Shown one piece after another: positions 10,819-22,899 of a stretch of DNA of 64,000 bases (position 1 is its first letter; every line of letters begins with the position of its first letter). The DNA comes from Massospora cicadina. Taxonomy: Eukaryota; Entomophthoromycota; Entomophthoromycetes; Entomophthorales; Entomophthoraceae. Position numbers and translations under genes: made by a program. The notes under the pieces were generated by a model, which saw only the letters and a list, made by a program, of their open reading frames with translations, was not told the DNA's origin and searched no databases. Location of the stretch: assembly GCA_022478985.1 (NCBI GenBank), contig JAKSZP010010619.1:1-64000 (forward strand), written 5' to 3'.

Positions 10819-11403
10819 TCATTCCCCATCTAGAGGAAACCCCCTCCCCAAAGAGGGGCCCCTCAGCAGAAGGCTGCCACGATGAGGGCTTCCTGGGGCG
10901 AGTTACCTTGAGCCCCAGGAAAATCTAGTCCAGATAAACTCCAAGCCCCTCAAAGAAACACAGATGGTGGGATCAAATTGCCACTGGGCTGCCAGAATCA
11001 GCCCACCTGGAATGAGGAGGCACGCCCAGCACGTGGCTGTGTTGCACCCCCCTCGCAGGCTCCTGTTGGTGATGGCCTTCCCATCCCAACCAGGAAGGAG
11101 ATTTCACTAAGGAAAACATGAGGGGCGTGAAGTCCAGCGTGACTGGACTTCTGACCCCTTTCTGGGTGGGCCATCCGCAGGGTGAGGGAGCCCTGCTGAG
11201 ACAGGATCCCTTGAGGCTACCAAGCCCTGGTGAGTAGGAGGCCCCACCAGGAAATCAAACCAATGGTCACTTCAAGTCCAGGGAGCCATCATTCACTAAC
11301 TCTCACCAGTGCTGGTTCCTTGACAAACAGGACCAAGTGACCACTGAGGTCAGTCCAAACTGGGGATTAGCAGCATATAGTGTAAAAATGGCTTTAGAAA
11401 TAA

Positions 11404-11999
11404 TTTAACAGACTGGAAACACTCCAGTTCTGACTGCCATAAAACTTCATATATGGCTTTGGTGCACCAACAAGCAACAAAAGCGGCCTAACCAAGCAGG
11501 GAGAGGTTTGGGGCACTGACAAGCAGCCAAACATTCACCTCTCATTGGTTGGCCATGAAAAGTCCTCTGGGGGAGTTGGCCCGCCCCAACCCACTCAAAA
11601 TAGCATCTCAACAGGGAAAAAAGACCACAACCTTAGTGAGGTATACAAACCCCAAATCCCCCTTTGTTTTTATTTTTGGAAATAAAAGGCCCTGCCATCC
11701 ATACCTCATCTGGGGAGCAACTGACAATGCTCCCCAGGTAGGGAATGCTAGTGGATCCTCATAGGATTTCCAACTTGAACTTCAGAATGGGCATGTGAGC
11801 CTTATAAAGGCGGCGTTTTGGGGACCTTACCTGAGCCATTGATTAGGCTTTAACAAGCCTAATTTACATCTTGGGCGAGGCACAACCCAGCGTCTGAAAT
11901 GACCAAACCTAAAAAATGTTTTTAAAGCGATCTGACTCAGATTCAGAAAACCTGAATCCAAGTCAGAATGTAACTACCAAGACAAACTCATCCATTACA
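11404..11999 (+). repeat. Right LTR of miniature element N
   Basis: 596 bp, starting TTTAACAGACTGG and ending CATCCATTACA. The start has lost the TG. Confidence 0.85.
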
Positions 12000-12004
12000 C
12001 CCAT

Positions 12005-14335
12005 GTACCTCACACTACTGCCCCAGTTCAGAAGTCTGGTTACCTGAGTTGCAGTTTAGGTTCACAAAATTCCAGTTCTTGCCATAGTCATCAGTGGCTC
12101 CCACATGAACATCATATCATCAATTTAATGAAGTGCGTCAAGATTGCTCTAGATTTGCCACACTATATAGAGTATGGCACAACTGGCCCACAATAAACTC
12201 AATCTATAGGGACTTATTACTCTCTACTGATATGGTTTGAAAAGCTTGCTGTAAACACCCCGCTATTGTTCTAAATAACCTGAGCTATGACCTGCTCCTT
12301 GGGACTCAAATCGTCCAAGATTATGCAGCAGTAATCCATTATGATGGCAGCTTTTCTATCCCAACTAAGGCATCAAGTCCCTCTGATCTTCAAAACCTCT
12401 CATAATTCTAAGACAGAGGTCAAATCCTGAGCCTGTTTACTGGAGAGTGAAGGCCAAATTGATTATCTCAATTATCACACTAGGGGCTCCCAAGTCCGAT
12501 TGCTCCCTCCTGATGTTGATGGGCAAGAGGGCATGCTGATCTACTTACCTAGGGCGATTACAATACCTCCAAAGTCCAAAGTCATTGCCAACACCTGGGT
12601 CCAAGTCAACATCCCCTCAGAATACCTATTGGAAATCTGAGGCCTAGAAAACCTGTCCACAAAAGAGGTGTTAACTGCCCAAAGATCCTAGATCCAGCTT
12701 ATGCCAGATCTATATCCGTGTTGTTGGCCAACCTCACTTACAAACCCAAAATAGTAGGTACAAACAGTCCTGCCACCTATGTCTGCCTTATACCAGATAA
12801 GGCTATTGCTGATGTCTGAAGCTTTGGGGACTTATTGACCATCTAGTACTAAAAAAAAGCTTTGGGGACTTAAAAGAATTTTCCTTGGAGACACCTTCAT
12901 TGGTCAGCCTGGCCAACACCAGTATTAGAAAGGACCTCTCAGATGACCAACAACATAAGGTTCATGAGTTGTGGAAGAGTATTTGGACCTATTTTCAGCC
13001 TCGATCTATAACTTCAGAAGAATGAACGGAGCCCTACATCAGGTGGAAACTGGGGACGCTCCCCCTTCTGGTCCCGACCTTACCAAAAAACAAGGTTGAA
13101 GAGGACCAGGTTATGTTGGAACTCAAATATCTACTCAATTCCAGACTCCTAGTACCATCGTGCAGCCCTTGGGCCACTCCTCTTCTGCTGGTTTGGAAGA
13201 AGGATGGCAGCCACTAAGTGGTGATGGACTACCAACGATTCAACTCCATCACCAAGAAGGACAGTTATCCTCTACCTAATTTAAAGATTCCCTCCATCTG
13301 CTTGCCAGATCTCAATACTTTTCTGCCATGGACCTTGCCAGTGGATATTGGCAAGTTGAGCTCGCCCCTGAAGATCAAGTCAAGTATGCTCTCATAGCCA
13401 ATGAAGGACTAATAAGCCCACAAGGATGCCCCAGAGCCTTTGTAACGCCCTGCCACATTTCAGTATGTCATGGACGGGATCCCTGGGGACTTGAAGCTTT
13501 CATGAATCCTCATCTACCTAGATGAAATTAATGTTTTCTCAAGAGCCTTTAAATGACACCTTGAGCAACTTGGGAAGTCTTCAATTGGCTCCAAAAGGCT
13601 TCTATAAAGCTTAAACCTTTAAAGTGCTCCTTCTTTTAATATGACCTGGAGTTTCTGTGACACGAAGTTTTCAAGGATGGCATCCATCCTATACTGGACA
13701 AAGTTGAAGCCATAGAGAGAATGTCACGCCCTAAAGCTGAAGGGATATCCAAGTATTCCTAGGCATGGTGGCTATTATTGTCAGCTTATCCCCCAGTTTG
13801 ATGACCTAGCCGAGCCACTATTCTACCTCCTGCAGAAAAATGTGCCATTTACATGGCGGCCTGGACAAGAGCAGGCTTTTAATGCCTTGAGAACTGCTCT
13901 ATGTACCAAACCCAACTTATTCCACACACGTTTCAACCAACCTTTCTTGTTGTTTACAGATGAAAGATGTTGCTGTCAGGGCTATCCTAGCCCAACATGA
14001 TGGAAACCAAGTCGACCATCCCATGGCCTATTTTAGTAAGACGCTGAGTAAAGCTGAACAGAACTACATCGTTACCAATAGGGAGTGCCTGGCTGTATTG
14101 ATAGCCATCAAACATTTTTAGCATTATCTTTACCGTACTTACTATACCATTGTTACAGATCACTCATCGCTCCAGTGGCTCCAGCAAGTGAAGGACCCAG
14201 ATGGCTGACTAGCCAGGTGGGCTTTACGACTACAGAGATATGATTTAACCATTGTCCATTGTGAAGGCGCGATTCAACAATATGCTGATAGCCTCTCCAG
14301 GATGCCAGTGCTAGCAGCTTTGCCCTGAGGAGGAC
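12005..14335 (+). pseudogene. Protease-RT-RNase H region of element B
   Basis: Remnant of pol. A stretch near 12070-12120 (VLAIVISGSHMNII) sits where the aspartic protease active site is expected, but the Asp is not readable. The reverse transcriptase is clear: VVMDYQRFNSITKKDSYPLP (about 13221-13280), then MDLASGYWQVELAPEDQVKYA (from 13328), the usual SGYWQ-type gypsy motif. RNase H follows: TIVTDHSSLQWLQQVKDPDG (about 14149-14210) and ALRLQRYDLTIVH with ADSLSR (to about 14305). Frames change repeatedly and stops are frequent. Element N separates this region from gag. Confidence 0.85.
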
Positions 14336-14499
14336 TGGCTGTATGATATAATAGGTTGACATGAGCAGTGGTAATTGGAAACTCTCAAGGTCCAAGCTGA
14401 ACTCCAAGGGATGACTCAAGACACTCAAATTAAATATGAGCTGCTCTACAAGAAGGTCAATAAGAAGTGGCTCCCTTAAATCCGCCCCTCTTCCAAAAA

Positions 14500-15556
14500 T
14501 GATGTTATTCTAGAAGGCTGTTCTATTGTGGGACATGGGGCAGTTAAGAAGACACACGAATGGCTGAAGTCTCTATGTTACTGGGAATGAATGATGGAAA
14601 CTATCCAAGAGGCCTTGGAGGCATGCATGACTTGCTGATCTCAAGGCTGATCCTATCCTCAAGTTCAACACTAAGGTGTTGCCCCAGCTGGGCCGTTCAA
14701 TGCCGTTAGCATTGATGTGGTGGGCCCTATTCCCACTGGGTTGCATAGCCATAAGTATATTATCTTAGCTTTGGACCACTTAACCAAGTGGGTTAAAGCG
14801 ATTTCAGTCCCAGCTGCCACTGCCAAAGCCAAGCTCTCTTCCTTGTTTGATCCATTTTTACCCAGAATGGGCGCCCTCAAACCTTACTTTCGGATAACAG
14901 GTTAAATTTCAATTCACAGGTAGTACAAGAACTTACCTCGCTATTTGGCACTACCCATAGTTTCGCCGCCCCTTACCACACATCAACTAATGTGGCGGTA
15001 GAGCGTGCTAATGGAACTCTTACCTCCATTTTACAAAAGCTGGCCGCCTCAGATCCTGCTCGCTGGAATCAACTACCTACCTAGCGCTTTGCTTGCCTAG
15101 AGGGTAACCTACCACCAAGTCATTAAGATGTCCCCTTTTGAAGCCCTATATGGGCGTGAAACTCAACTACTAAGTAGTGTCCAGCCATTGCTCGAGACCT
15201 CCACAACTGAGAACTCTGAATTAACTATGAGGGTCTTAGCCAAAGAAATTGTCCAGCTTCAAGCCCTAGCCACACAAGGCATTGTCAGCATTACAGGAAG
15301 AGAGACATCCAGATTTAACCTTAGCTGACCCTCCTTACCAACTTCCCAATTAAGTGACCTTGTTCTCTTCTATCATCATCAACCTGAGACTGACAAAATA
15401 AGCTAGACGTTCTTTGGTCTGGACCCTATAAGGTCATTAATAAGGTGAAGTCAGAGTACTCCATTGCCAATGTCAACCAGAGGACCATGGTCAATCGTGT
15501 GCATGGCCAGTTCCTTTGGCCTTATACCCCCTCCAACAGGAGCATGAGGGGGGCAT
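14500..15556 (+). pseudogene. Integrase of element B
   Basis: Remnant of the gypsy integrase. The zinc-binding region lies near 14510-14640 (KKTHEWLKSLCYWE, ACMTC). The core opens with AVSIDVVGPIPTG (about 14703-14740), holding the first catalytic Asp, and continues HKYIILALDHLTKWVKA. The second Asp region is frameshifted near 14890. The Glu lies in VERANGTL after AAPYHTSTN (about 14968-15020). FEALYGRETQLL and a GPY/F module (VLWSGPYKVINKVKSEYS, about 15409-15465) complete the protein, ending close to the polypurine tract. At least three stops and frameshifts inactivate it. Confidence 0.87.
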
Positions 15557-15970
15557 TGTCAGAACTGGAGATAATGAACAAATCAAACTCCCCACTTCCA
15601 AATTGAGCTGTAACATATTGAACCTCTAACCTATCTGAATGAAGATGACTTTAGGACTCTCATCCCCAATTCCTGAGTCACATAAGATGGAGTTTCCACC
15701 AATCCGTTCATGTGGGCAGCAAAATACATTTAGGATGTCAAACAGGCGGTTAATCCAGAAGGCCAGGAAATATCCTGGATGGATTGGGCCACAACAATCC
15801 TCAAGCCACTGTGTCCTGACTCACCCTATAAATATTGGTGCCTTTTAATCTAATAAAATATTTGGTATTCTATCCATTTTTTTCAATTACTTATTGACCC
15901 TTTTTACAAATTTGCAGCTTCAAGCCACCTTTGGACCTTGGCAACAGTCTAGAGAGCTGTAATGCCAACA
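15557..15970 (+). repeat. 3' LTR of element B
   Basis: 414 bp, starting TGTCAGAACTGG directly after the run GAGGGGGGCAT and ending AATGCCAACA. Confidence 0.9.
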
Positions 15971-16194
15971 AGTGCTATTGAGGAAAAATACAGGATGAAG
16001 ACAGCGTAGAAGAATTCTGATTTTACAATTTGGAAGATTGGGCAATTGGAGCTCTAACAAACTAGAAAAGAGGGAATATTATGACAAATAGTTTAGATTA
16101 AGCTCTTTTTTCTTTACTTGATATTATCCTTTAATAATTTAACACAAAACTTTAGGAATTTTATATGCTCAACCAACTTTTTTGCTGCACTGCT

Positions 16195-17520
16195 TTGAGC
16201 CTGTGTCTTCACAATTTATGCCACAGCCCCACATGTGGCGGTGGTACACCACCTCCTGGCATTTATTGGCCACCACTGAAATGCTCCCAGGCTGGCCCAA
16301 CTAGCACACTGGACGCTTCTTGTTGCTAAGTGCTAACTCAGGACTTAGATTATCATGCACTCCCAAGCAGTGCTTTGAAGCCCCCCGGTGCTCCCTTAGA
16401 GAAACCTTCATTTTTGCCTTCAGGTCAAGTATGGGAACCTCTTCCCCTATGTTAGTGCAGCCATCATTGGGATGGCCATTGCAGTATATAAGCCTTCTGG
16501 ATTTCTAGATTTTCGCCCCTTCAAGGCATACTTTGACCTCAGCTTCTCTTATGAAGCCCACGCCATGGCTGCAGCACAACTGTCATTAGTTTATAAAAAT
16601 ACACCAATTCAAACATCCAAACTCAGCTTCCAGATGAGGCCATACTGGTTGTTCAGTTTGTTAACTTACCTACCGCCTCTCACCTGAACGCCTCCACCAC
16701 AAAAAAGGAGAGGGTTCGCGGCCTATGGTGTTGACCCAATGCTATAGTTTGTGTTCCCAATGGTGCTGATCATCTCTCAGGCCTCATGCTTTTTCAATAA
16801 TCTACCCCTTTCATTACAAACACTCAACTCACAATACCCCCTGCACTGTGATCAAATCCCCTTAAACATGCCTTATAGGCATGCATCAAAAACGCTACAC
16901 CATCTGTACCTTGTGCTTTAACTTGATTATTTAAAGTGCAAGTGCCCAGCAGGTTCATCTACTTCTGCTTCCAAAGCTCCTCCTTCTGGCATCAGCTTCA
17001 CTACTGACTCCCTGAAACTTTTTAATGAGGATTGACCCTTCTCTCCCTCTCACATTTGCTGCAGATACTGCTCCCATGGCGCCGTTCAATTGGAGCTTGA
17101 CTTCCAGAACTATTCCTGAACAGATTGCAGCACAAGCTCTATAGATTTGTCATGGTCTATCATATGTGAACAATCAGCTCCTACACTAATCAACTCCTGT
17201 TGCTGGCCCAGAGATGGCCAACTTGAATCTATTCAAGATTTAAAAATGGATTGATAAACAAGAAATATCATAAATAATAAATCCTGATTTTGACTAGTCT
17301 GAATTTTTACATATTTCCATGATTCAACTCCTGCCACTTTTCTACTCCTGCAATTGCTGTCCGATTATGAAAGTACACATAAAAAGGCTATCAAAGCAGC
17401 TTCTTCCTCACCAACTCCCATCTCTGCAAAGCTCTCTATGCAGAAATGGAGTTACTTTTGAGGGTAATCTCATCCCTAATTCTTACCCAAAATTACTCTG
17501 TTGATGCTAGGTTCAATATT
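16195..17520 (+). pseudogene. ORF1-only retroposon G, copy 1
   Basis: Decayed copy of the element better kept at 45314-47259. The shared parts, in order, are: an N-terminal domain (SGFLDFRPFKAYFDLSFSYE, about 16497-16556); a TQLP.EA..VVQF segment (about 16620-16660); a degenerate zinc knuckle (ICTLCF, then LKCKCP after a frameshift, about 16908-16955); and a C-terminal part alignable with 46610-46740. It encodes a relative of the LINE ORF1 protein but no endonuclease or RT. The 3' end and any target duplication are not visible. The many stops and frame changes show it is older than the second copy. Confidence 0.6.
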
Positions 17521-18542
17521 GATGATCTTGCGTTTGACACAAAAAGCACGTGAATCAATGCAGCAGAGCTCCACCTTTTGATACCATTTTCCCTTAAACT
17601 CACCAGCGCATTAAGCCAGTTACTTGTGTGCCCAAACTCATCACTTTTTCTGAGCACCAGCTTACTCAATAAGTTAAGGTGATGCACACCACTGGCCTCA
17701 TTGACAAGAAAAAAATTACATCTACTTCCTTCTTCCCCAAACTGTTATTGCTCCAACCTCATTTTATCCACCTTTGACTTTTTGAAGCTTTGGCGTTAAA
17801 CAAAAATCTCCCTGATCCCTCTTCCCCTTCTATTATGTATGATTAGGCTCAATGCTAAAGCATGTCAGAAATTCTTTATTATTATGATAATCCCTTAGTT
17901 TGGCACATTGAAAATAAAGATGCGTGGACATCCCCCTCCTTGCATAGAGAATCTACTAGAACTAAAAGTGACAATCAGATTAAAGAAAATCCCATGACCA
18001 CAGAAAGTATGACTGAAATCATACAGTTGTCTCATACAGTTGTTCTTATATAATATATTAACTTTTGATTTTTATGCCTTTATTCTGAGTGGGCTGACCT
18101 AGAGACAAGATAGATTGACTAATGAAGAGATTAAGAATTTTGAAATCAACGAGAAAAGGATAATACCAGTAAAGTTCCACATGTGGCATTTTGATAGGAC
18201 AGGAAATTCTGTACTGCCTTTCTATCAGCTATCTCAGTTTGGGTTATCAATGTACAATGACAACACACTAAAATTGTCACTTAACAAATTCATATAACTG
18301 ATCAAACTCAAGAGGCAATGATCATTGATTCCATACTCTGCCACTGGGGGACCCTCAAATTTTGTTTAATATATTATAGTTATTATAAAAGGGAAAGTCA
18401 CACCAACTGAGATACGATTTATGTATTATAGTGTGTTGGGGGGCTATATACAATTAAAGTAAATCATACATGATAATTACTATACTTCTTTGCATAAGAG
18501 ACGAGTCCTAAACCATTGACATACAACCAAGACCCTACATTG
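17521..18542. other. Region without a recognised gene
   Basis: Two short open frames (17862-18053 and 18115-18297) have no recognisable motif. The left part may still belong to the 3' end of retroposon G copy 1. Confidence 0.3.
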
Positions 18543-19074
18543 TGTCACAGAACTATAACTTTAATAAAATCTTTAAACTGCATATAGTATTTTTTTAACG
18601 GTATCCTGTTTCATATTTCAGAATACCTAAAATTAACTAGAAAGTTCCTTCAGAAGCTAAATAATTATTAGTCAAATTGGCATCATCAGTCTTCTTACAT
18701 GAATAAATTATTACTAGGGAAAATGCACTTTGGAAGTAATTTAGGCTAGAAAAGATAGAGTAAAACGTACAATATACTAAAATGAGGGGATACCTATAAT
18801 CTATGAAGGGCATGCTTGAAGTGAGGATATTGATCCTTATGATCAACAAGATCATAAAATGCTGAAGGAAGTCTTAGATTTGGGTTATGAATGGATGGGA
18901 TCCTTTGCGAACTTTGAGAAAGTTTAGGTTCAAATTGACACATTTTATCTTTAGAGACAAAGGCCTGATCAAATGATTTGTCCACTAGTAGTTTCTGTTG
19001 ATAAAATGAAATATTTATCCAAGGGTCAATTAATATCTGAACTGACTCAGACTCAGCATTATTTGAAATTACCA
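18543..19074 (-). repeat. 3' LTR of element D (minus-strand sense)
   Basis: About 532 bp, collinear with 24907-25411. On the minus strand it begins TGGTAATTTC and ends GACA. The end facing the interior may be off by two or three bases. Confidence 0.7.
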
Positions 19075-19699
19075 CATTTAAGATCTTACCAAGGGGTATG
19101 TAACTCTGGAGAAATCACCCACGGACTCTATTAGTGATAGTCCACATTTTTACTGAAGAGATGAAATATTTGAGGTCAAATTAGTATATCACTCAATAGG
19201 GGCTTATCACTTTACATCAAGCTTAAGTATTCATTCTCCAGGTCGGTGGTGGCAGAATAGTACTAAGTACACAATTTGATGCTCAGGTATGGGACTTCTT
19301 TGCATTGACTTGTTCAGTTTCTCTTCTGGTAATTGATTCTAAGGATTTTAAAGACTAAAGCCTTCAGCCTAAAAACTCCTATGATAATCTCCTCATGGCT
19401 ATATTGACGATGTCAGGAGTAGAGGTTTCTAATATGGGTTGTGCACTAGAGGGCAACACGGGGTCCTGACCATATAGAGCATTGAATGGAACATACTACT
19501 GATTTGGCGGTAGCTTACCCAATAAGTCACCAAAGCTCTAATATGATACTCACTCCATCAAGTCACTTTAATTTGCGTCATTTTGCTAGAAAATAGATGG
19601 GTGTGCATTAGCTAACTCTAGGCCCCACTAATGGAAAGTTGATAGGGGGCTGTAAACATTTGATAAATTCCCATCAGTGAATTAGTTTGTGCTGCAATC

Positions 19700-20060
19700 A
19701 TGGATACAAAACTTAATCTTTATTAAACAAGAGAACTTTGGGCTGTCATGCTTGGTGAGGAATTGTTTAAGTAAAAATAAAGCAGTGAACTTAGCAGTAA
19801 TGGGTACTACTGATGTGGACTCAGACCAAATTTGTGAAATAATTATTACAAGGATAATGTTATTGTTCCCATATATGGGGATAGATAGGGGCCCAATTAC
19901 ATCAATACTAATATTAGTAAAGGGTGAGGTTGGACCAACGACCTGGCATTGGCATATTTGTATATTAGGACCTTGGTTAGTGCAGATGATGCAGTATTTT
20001 ATACTATCTTGGATGGAATTGGTTATGCCTTACCAGTAACATTATTATCTGTGCCACTGG
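19700..20060 (-). pseudogene. Integrase remnant of element D
   Basis: On the minus strand a zinc-finger tail (CIICTNQGPN) is followed by PFTNISIDVIGPLSISPYMG (about 19935-19875), matching the SIDVVGPI core start of element B and holding the first catalytic Asp. The rest of the core cannot be followed because of stops and frameshifts. The position between the RT and the left LTR fits a gypsy integrase. Confidence 0.7.
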
Positions 20061-20728
20061 TTGTTTTCCATAGGGCGTCATTCCCCACAGTGGTATGCGC
20101 CTCCATATCAGTTAAGTTTTAACTGAGGGGAAGACTAAGATAACCAGGTGTCCTTACACTTTTTTAGAGTAGTCCTTACTCTATTTACGTTTTATCCATC
20201 ATTTATCATTATAGTCTTTGAATTTCCAAAGTCTCTTTATCCCACGTCTCAGGGCGTCTCATCAGCTTTTAAATCACCATCTTTTGAAAGCATATAGAGT
20301 TAGTAATTGTAAGCGGAATAATCCATTATTATTCTGATGGAAAGCTCTTCTTGCTACACAATAGAGAAATCATAGTTTTGTAACTTGTTAGCCTCACTTA
20401 AATCACCCGCTAAATCCTTCAATTGCTGCAACCACCTTAAAGACATAAGCGATTATAACTAGTGAATTTTTTCCCAAGAGGTAAAGCAAAATTGTTTAAT
20501 AAGCAACAGAACAGCCAGGAACTCTCTTTATGTAAAACTTTAGTTTATTCTTGCCTTAATCAGAGCTCAACTGAAGTAAGCGATAGGATAGTCAACTTGA
20601 TTAGAGTAAAGTTGCGCCAATATAGCTCTGACTGTGACTTCACTGGTATTTTTGAACAGGAGGATTGGATTAAAAATTTTCAAGGCGGGTCAACCTTGGG
20701 ACAAATATACCACATTGAGAATTTTTCT

Positions 20729-20800
20729 AGCCAGTACAGATTTTGAACTCAAAACCTGCACTTAGGGTGGAAGCAAATTTTACCTGCTCAGCTAACCACC
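20729..20800 (-). other. tRNA-like sequence, possible SINE head
   Basis: On the minus strand GGTGGTTAGCTGAGCAGG resembles the start of a tRNA with a good internal A box (TAGCTGAGCAGG). About 35 bases on, GGTTTTGAGTTC resembles a B box. The acceptor ends do not pair convincingly, so it is not a working tRNA gene. It lies inside element D between RT and integrase and may be a tRNA-derived SINE fragment or a tRNA pseudogene. Confidence 0.35.
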
Positions 20801-20899
20801 CTTAGGAATGCGTTATCTAATTCATGGTGAATTAATATAGGAGTAGTCATTATAGATAATCTCAAGTGAGTCAAAAGCCTTTTATTAAGATACTCCCAG

Positions 20900-22020
20900 T
20901 TAAATAGGATTTCTTTATAAAGTAATGTACCAACGGCTCAGCTACTTAAGCAAAATGAGAATCAAATTTCTTATATTAATTGACTACCCTAAAAGACTTG
21001 ATCATCTTGTAGTATATTAGGCTGGGACATCTTCTAAGTGGCAACAACTTTGTCAAGTATGGAGAAATCCCTTTGTGAGCAACTTTATGGCCTAAGAGTT
21101 TCATCTCCACCAGGAGAAAACTTAATTTGACGGCTTTATCTTTTAAATGCTGCCCTCATCTAATTGAGGACTTCTCATAGTTGCTGTAGATGATCATTGA
21201 ATATGCGAGATAACAAAGTAACATAGGTTAGATAGACTGATATAAATTTCATTTCAAGATCAATGAGTATACAACCATCACTCTTTGGAAGGTCGCAGGG
21301 GAGTTGCACAACCCCGGGGCATTTGGTTTAGATCTAATAACCCTTCATTGAAGATTAAAGCGCAATATCATTTTCCCATAGTGCCAGTTTAATCTTCCAG
21401 TATCTACTGGTAAATACCGTGGATAAGAAAACTGTGATTAAATAAAAGCTGAGAATGTCATTAATACAGGGCAAGGGGGTAGCAATCTTTTTGAGTGATT
21501 GTATTCAGTCATATGTAGTCCATCACAACGCGCTGGCCCCATCTTTCTTATGGACTATCAAAGAGGTGAGGCCCACGGGTCTAAAAAAGGTTTGAGAGGC
21601 TGGCAATTAATAATTGTTAATTTCTTGGTTACTTAGGCCTCTAAGTTCTTAGATTTTAAGTAGGATATGGTCATATGGGTTTTAGTCGCCAGTATGCTAA
21701 AAGTTCTGTACTATTTTCATCATCTCAAAGTCACCAGGATCTTTATAATATATGTAAGCATCTTTTTTGATATAAAGAATCAACCAATTGTAGTTCACAA
21801 GTAAGTAAGTCAACAAACTTCATCTACTCTTGGGATATAATATGAAGTTCTTCAAGCGAAAATTCAGTCAGAGCTTTACAGCTAAAGATCGAGTCTACTT
21901 GGTTTATTAGTAAGGTGAGGACATAGGCTGTTTTGTGATTTTGAGTCACAGCCAGGGGTGATCTTTGATATTGGCAATCAATATGGTAACAGGGCATATT
22001 GTATAGGGGCAAGTATTCTG
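20900..22020 (-). pseudogene. Reverse transcriptase remnant of element D
   Basis: The clearest piece, on the minus strand at about 21545-21470, reads VVMDY, one stop, then LNTITQKDCYPLAL, which matches VVMDYQRFNSITKKDSYPLP of element B and is the standard fingers-region motif of gypsy RT. Upstream (22012-21824) a 62-codon frame reads like the segment before RT. Downstream, short blocks such as MPRGCATP fit the MPFGL..AP motif. No long frame survives. Confidence 0.7.
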
Positions 22021-22899
22021 GAAAGTCAGAGGTTCACATACCAACAAATTGAGCTCTCCATAAATATCTAATATATGAGCTAAATGTATAGTGACTTTGA
22101 TGTTACTCTCCACCAAAATATGAGACTCAGAGGAATAACAAACTTATTGACAGGGAAAGCGAGCATAACCTCAAGGGCATTGATGGTGGATGGAGGTAGC
22201 TTAGATTTTGGTCCCAATACTCAACTATTACAGCCGTTTAACAGACTTGAGATGCTACAATAAGCAAATTTGGGGGTTTATACTCCCTTTCCTTAAGGCA
22301 TGTTCTGAATGATGAGCAAAAAGTGATATCCCAATTTAGAGAAATACAGGTCTTTATGGCTAGTTTTTTTACAAAATCAATAGAAACTGCGTGCCAATGA
22401 GTGATTCATAGATACTTTTAAGAAAATTTCTGAGCCAGCACCTGGGACTCAAACCAATTAGCAAAAATTAGTAAGCTCCAAAGAATTTTTTTCTTGAGAG
22501 TCCAGCAGTTCAGTTCTTTAATGTTTGATTACGATTAGGCTTAGCCTTAATTTGCCTCAACGAGTGGGAGGAGATGACACTGTCAGGAAAGCCAGCGTTG
22601 ACAATAGCCAAGACTTTTACCTTGAGTATCACTACCTCTACCCAAGTAACTTTGGAGCTAAAGTGAGGGATGGAATAAATAGCATTAAAAACCATTTACT
22701 TGTTGAGGGATTGGTAGATTTACCAAAGCAGAATAAGAAATATAGTAGATTTTACTATAAGGAGATATTAAAGTTGTCAAGGCCATCTAAAACAGACACA
22801 ATAAACACTAGTGGTGTATGAATCCAGATAAATTGTTAAGGCTTAGGTTCATCAGCATAGGGATCCTTGCGCCATAGGCTGGCGCCACTTTTTCCGCCT

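Larger units (their letters stand above)
10225..11999 (+). mobile_element. Miniature LTR retrotransposon N nested in element B
   Basis: Two direct repeats of about 595 bp (10225-10818 and 11404-11999) enclose 585 bp that encodes nothing recognisable. The LTRs are roughly 90 percent alike by eye, closer than the LTRs of B, which fits a later insertion into B between gag and pol. Flanks CTTAT (10220-10224) and CCCAT (12000-12004) form a 5 bp target duplication that differs only by C-to-T changes. The LTRs carry a CCAAT-type motif (CTCATTGGTTG), a TTATAAAGG box in the right copy and AATAAA. The interior is visibly GC-rich compared with the window. Lacking gag and pol, it must have been moved in trans. 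Orientation is inferred from the LTR signals only. Confidence 0.85.
7637..15970 (+). mobile_element. Ty3/gypsy retrotransposon B, complete but dead
   Basis: Full LTR retrotransposon of 8334 bp, about 6.56 kb without the nested element N. The order is 5' LTR (7637-8049), PBS (8054-8070), gag, protease, RT, RNase H, integrase, polypurine tract (GAGGGGGGCAT up to 15556), 3' LTR (15557-15970). Integrase after RT/RNase H marks it as Ty3/gypsy rather than Ty1/copia. The LTRs are clearly diverged by eye and all genes carry stops and frameshifts, so it is old. The left flank (CTCTT) and right flank (AGTGC) do not form a clear target duplication. Relatives in the window are A (1-1002), C (62457-64000) and, on the minus strand, D. 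Confidence 0.9.

Noticed and set aside
7632..15975. Target duplication of element B
   Set aside because: The flanks CTCTT and AGTGC do not match, even allowing transitions, so no duplication is claimed.
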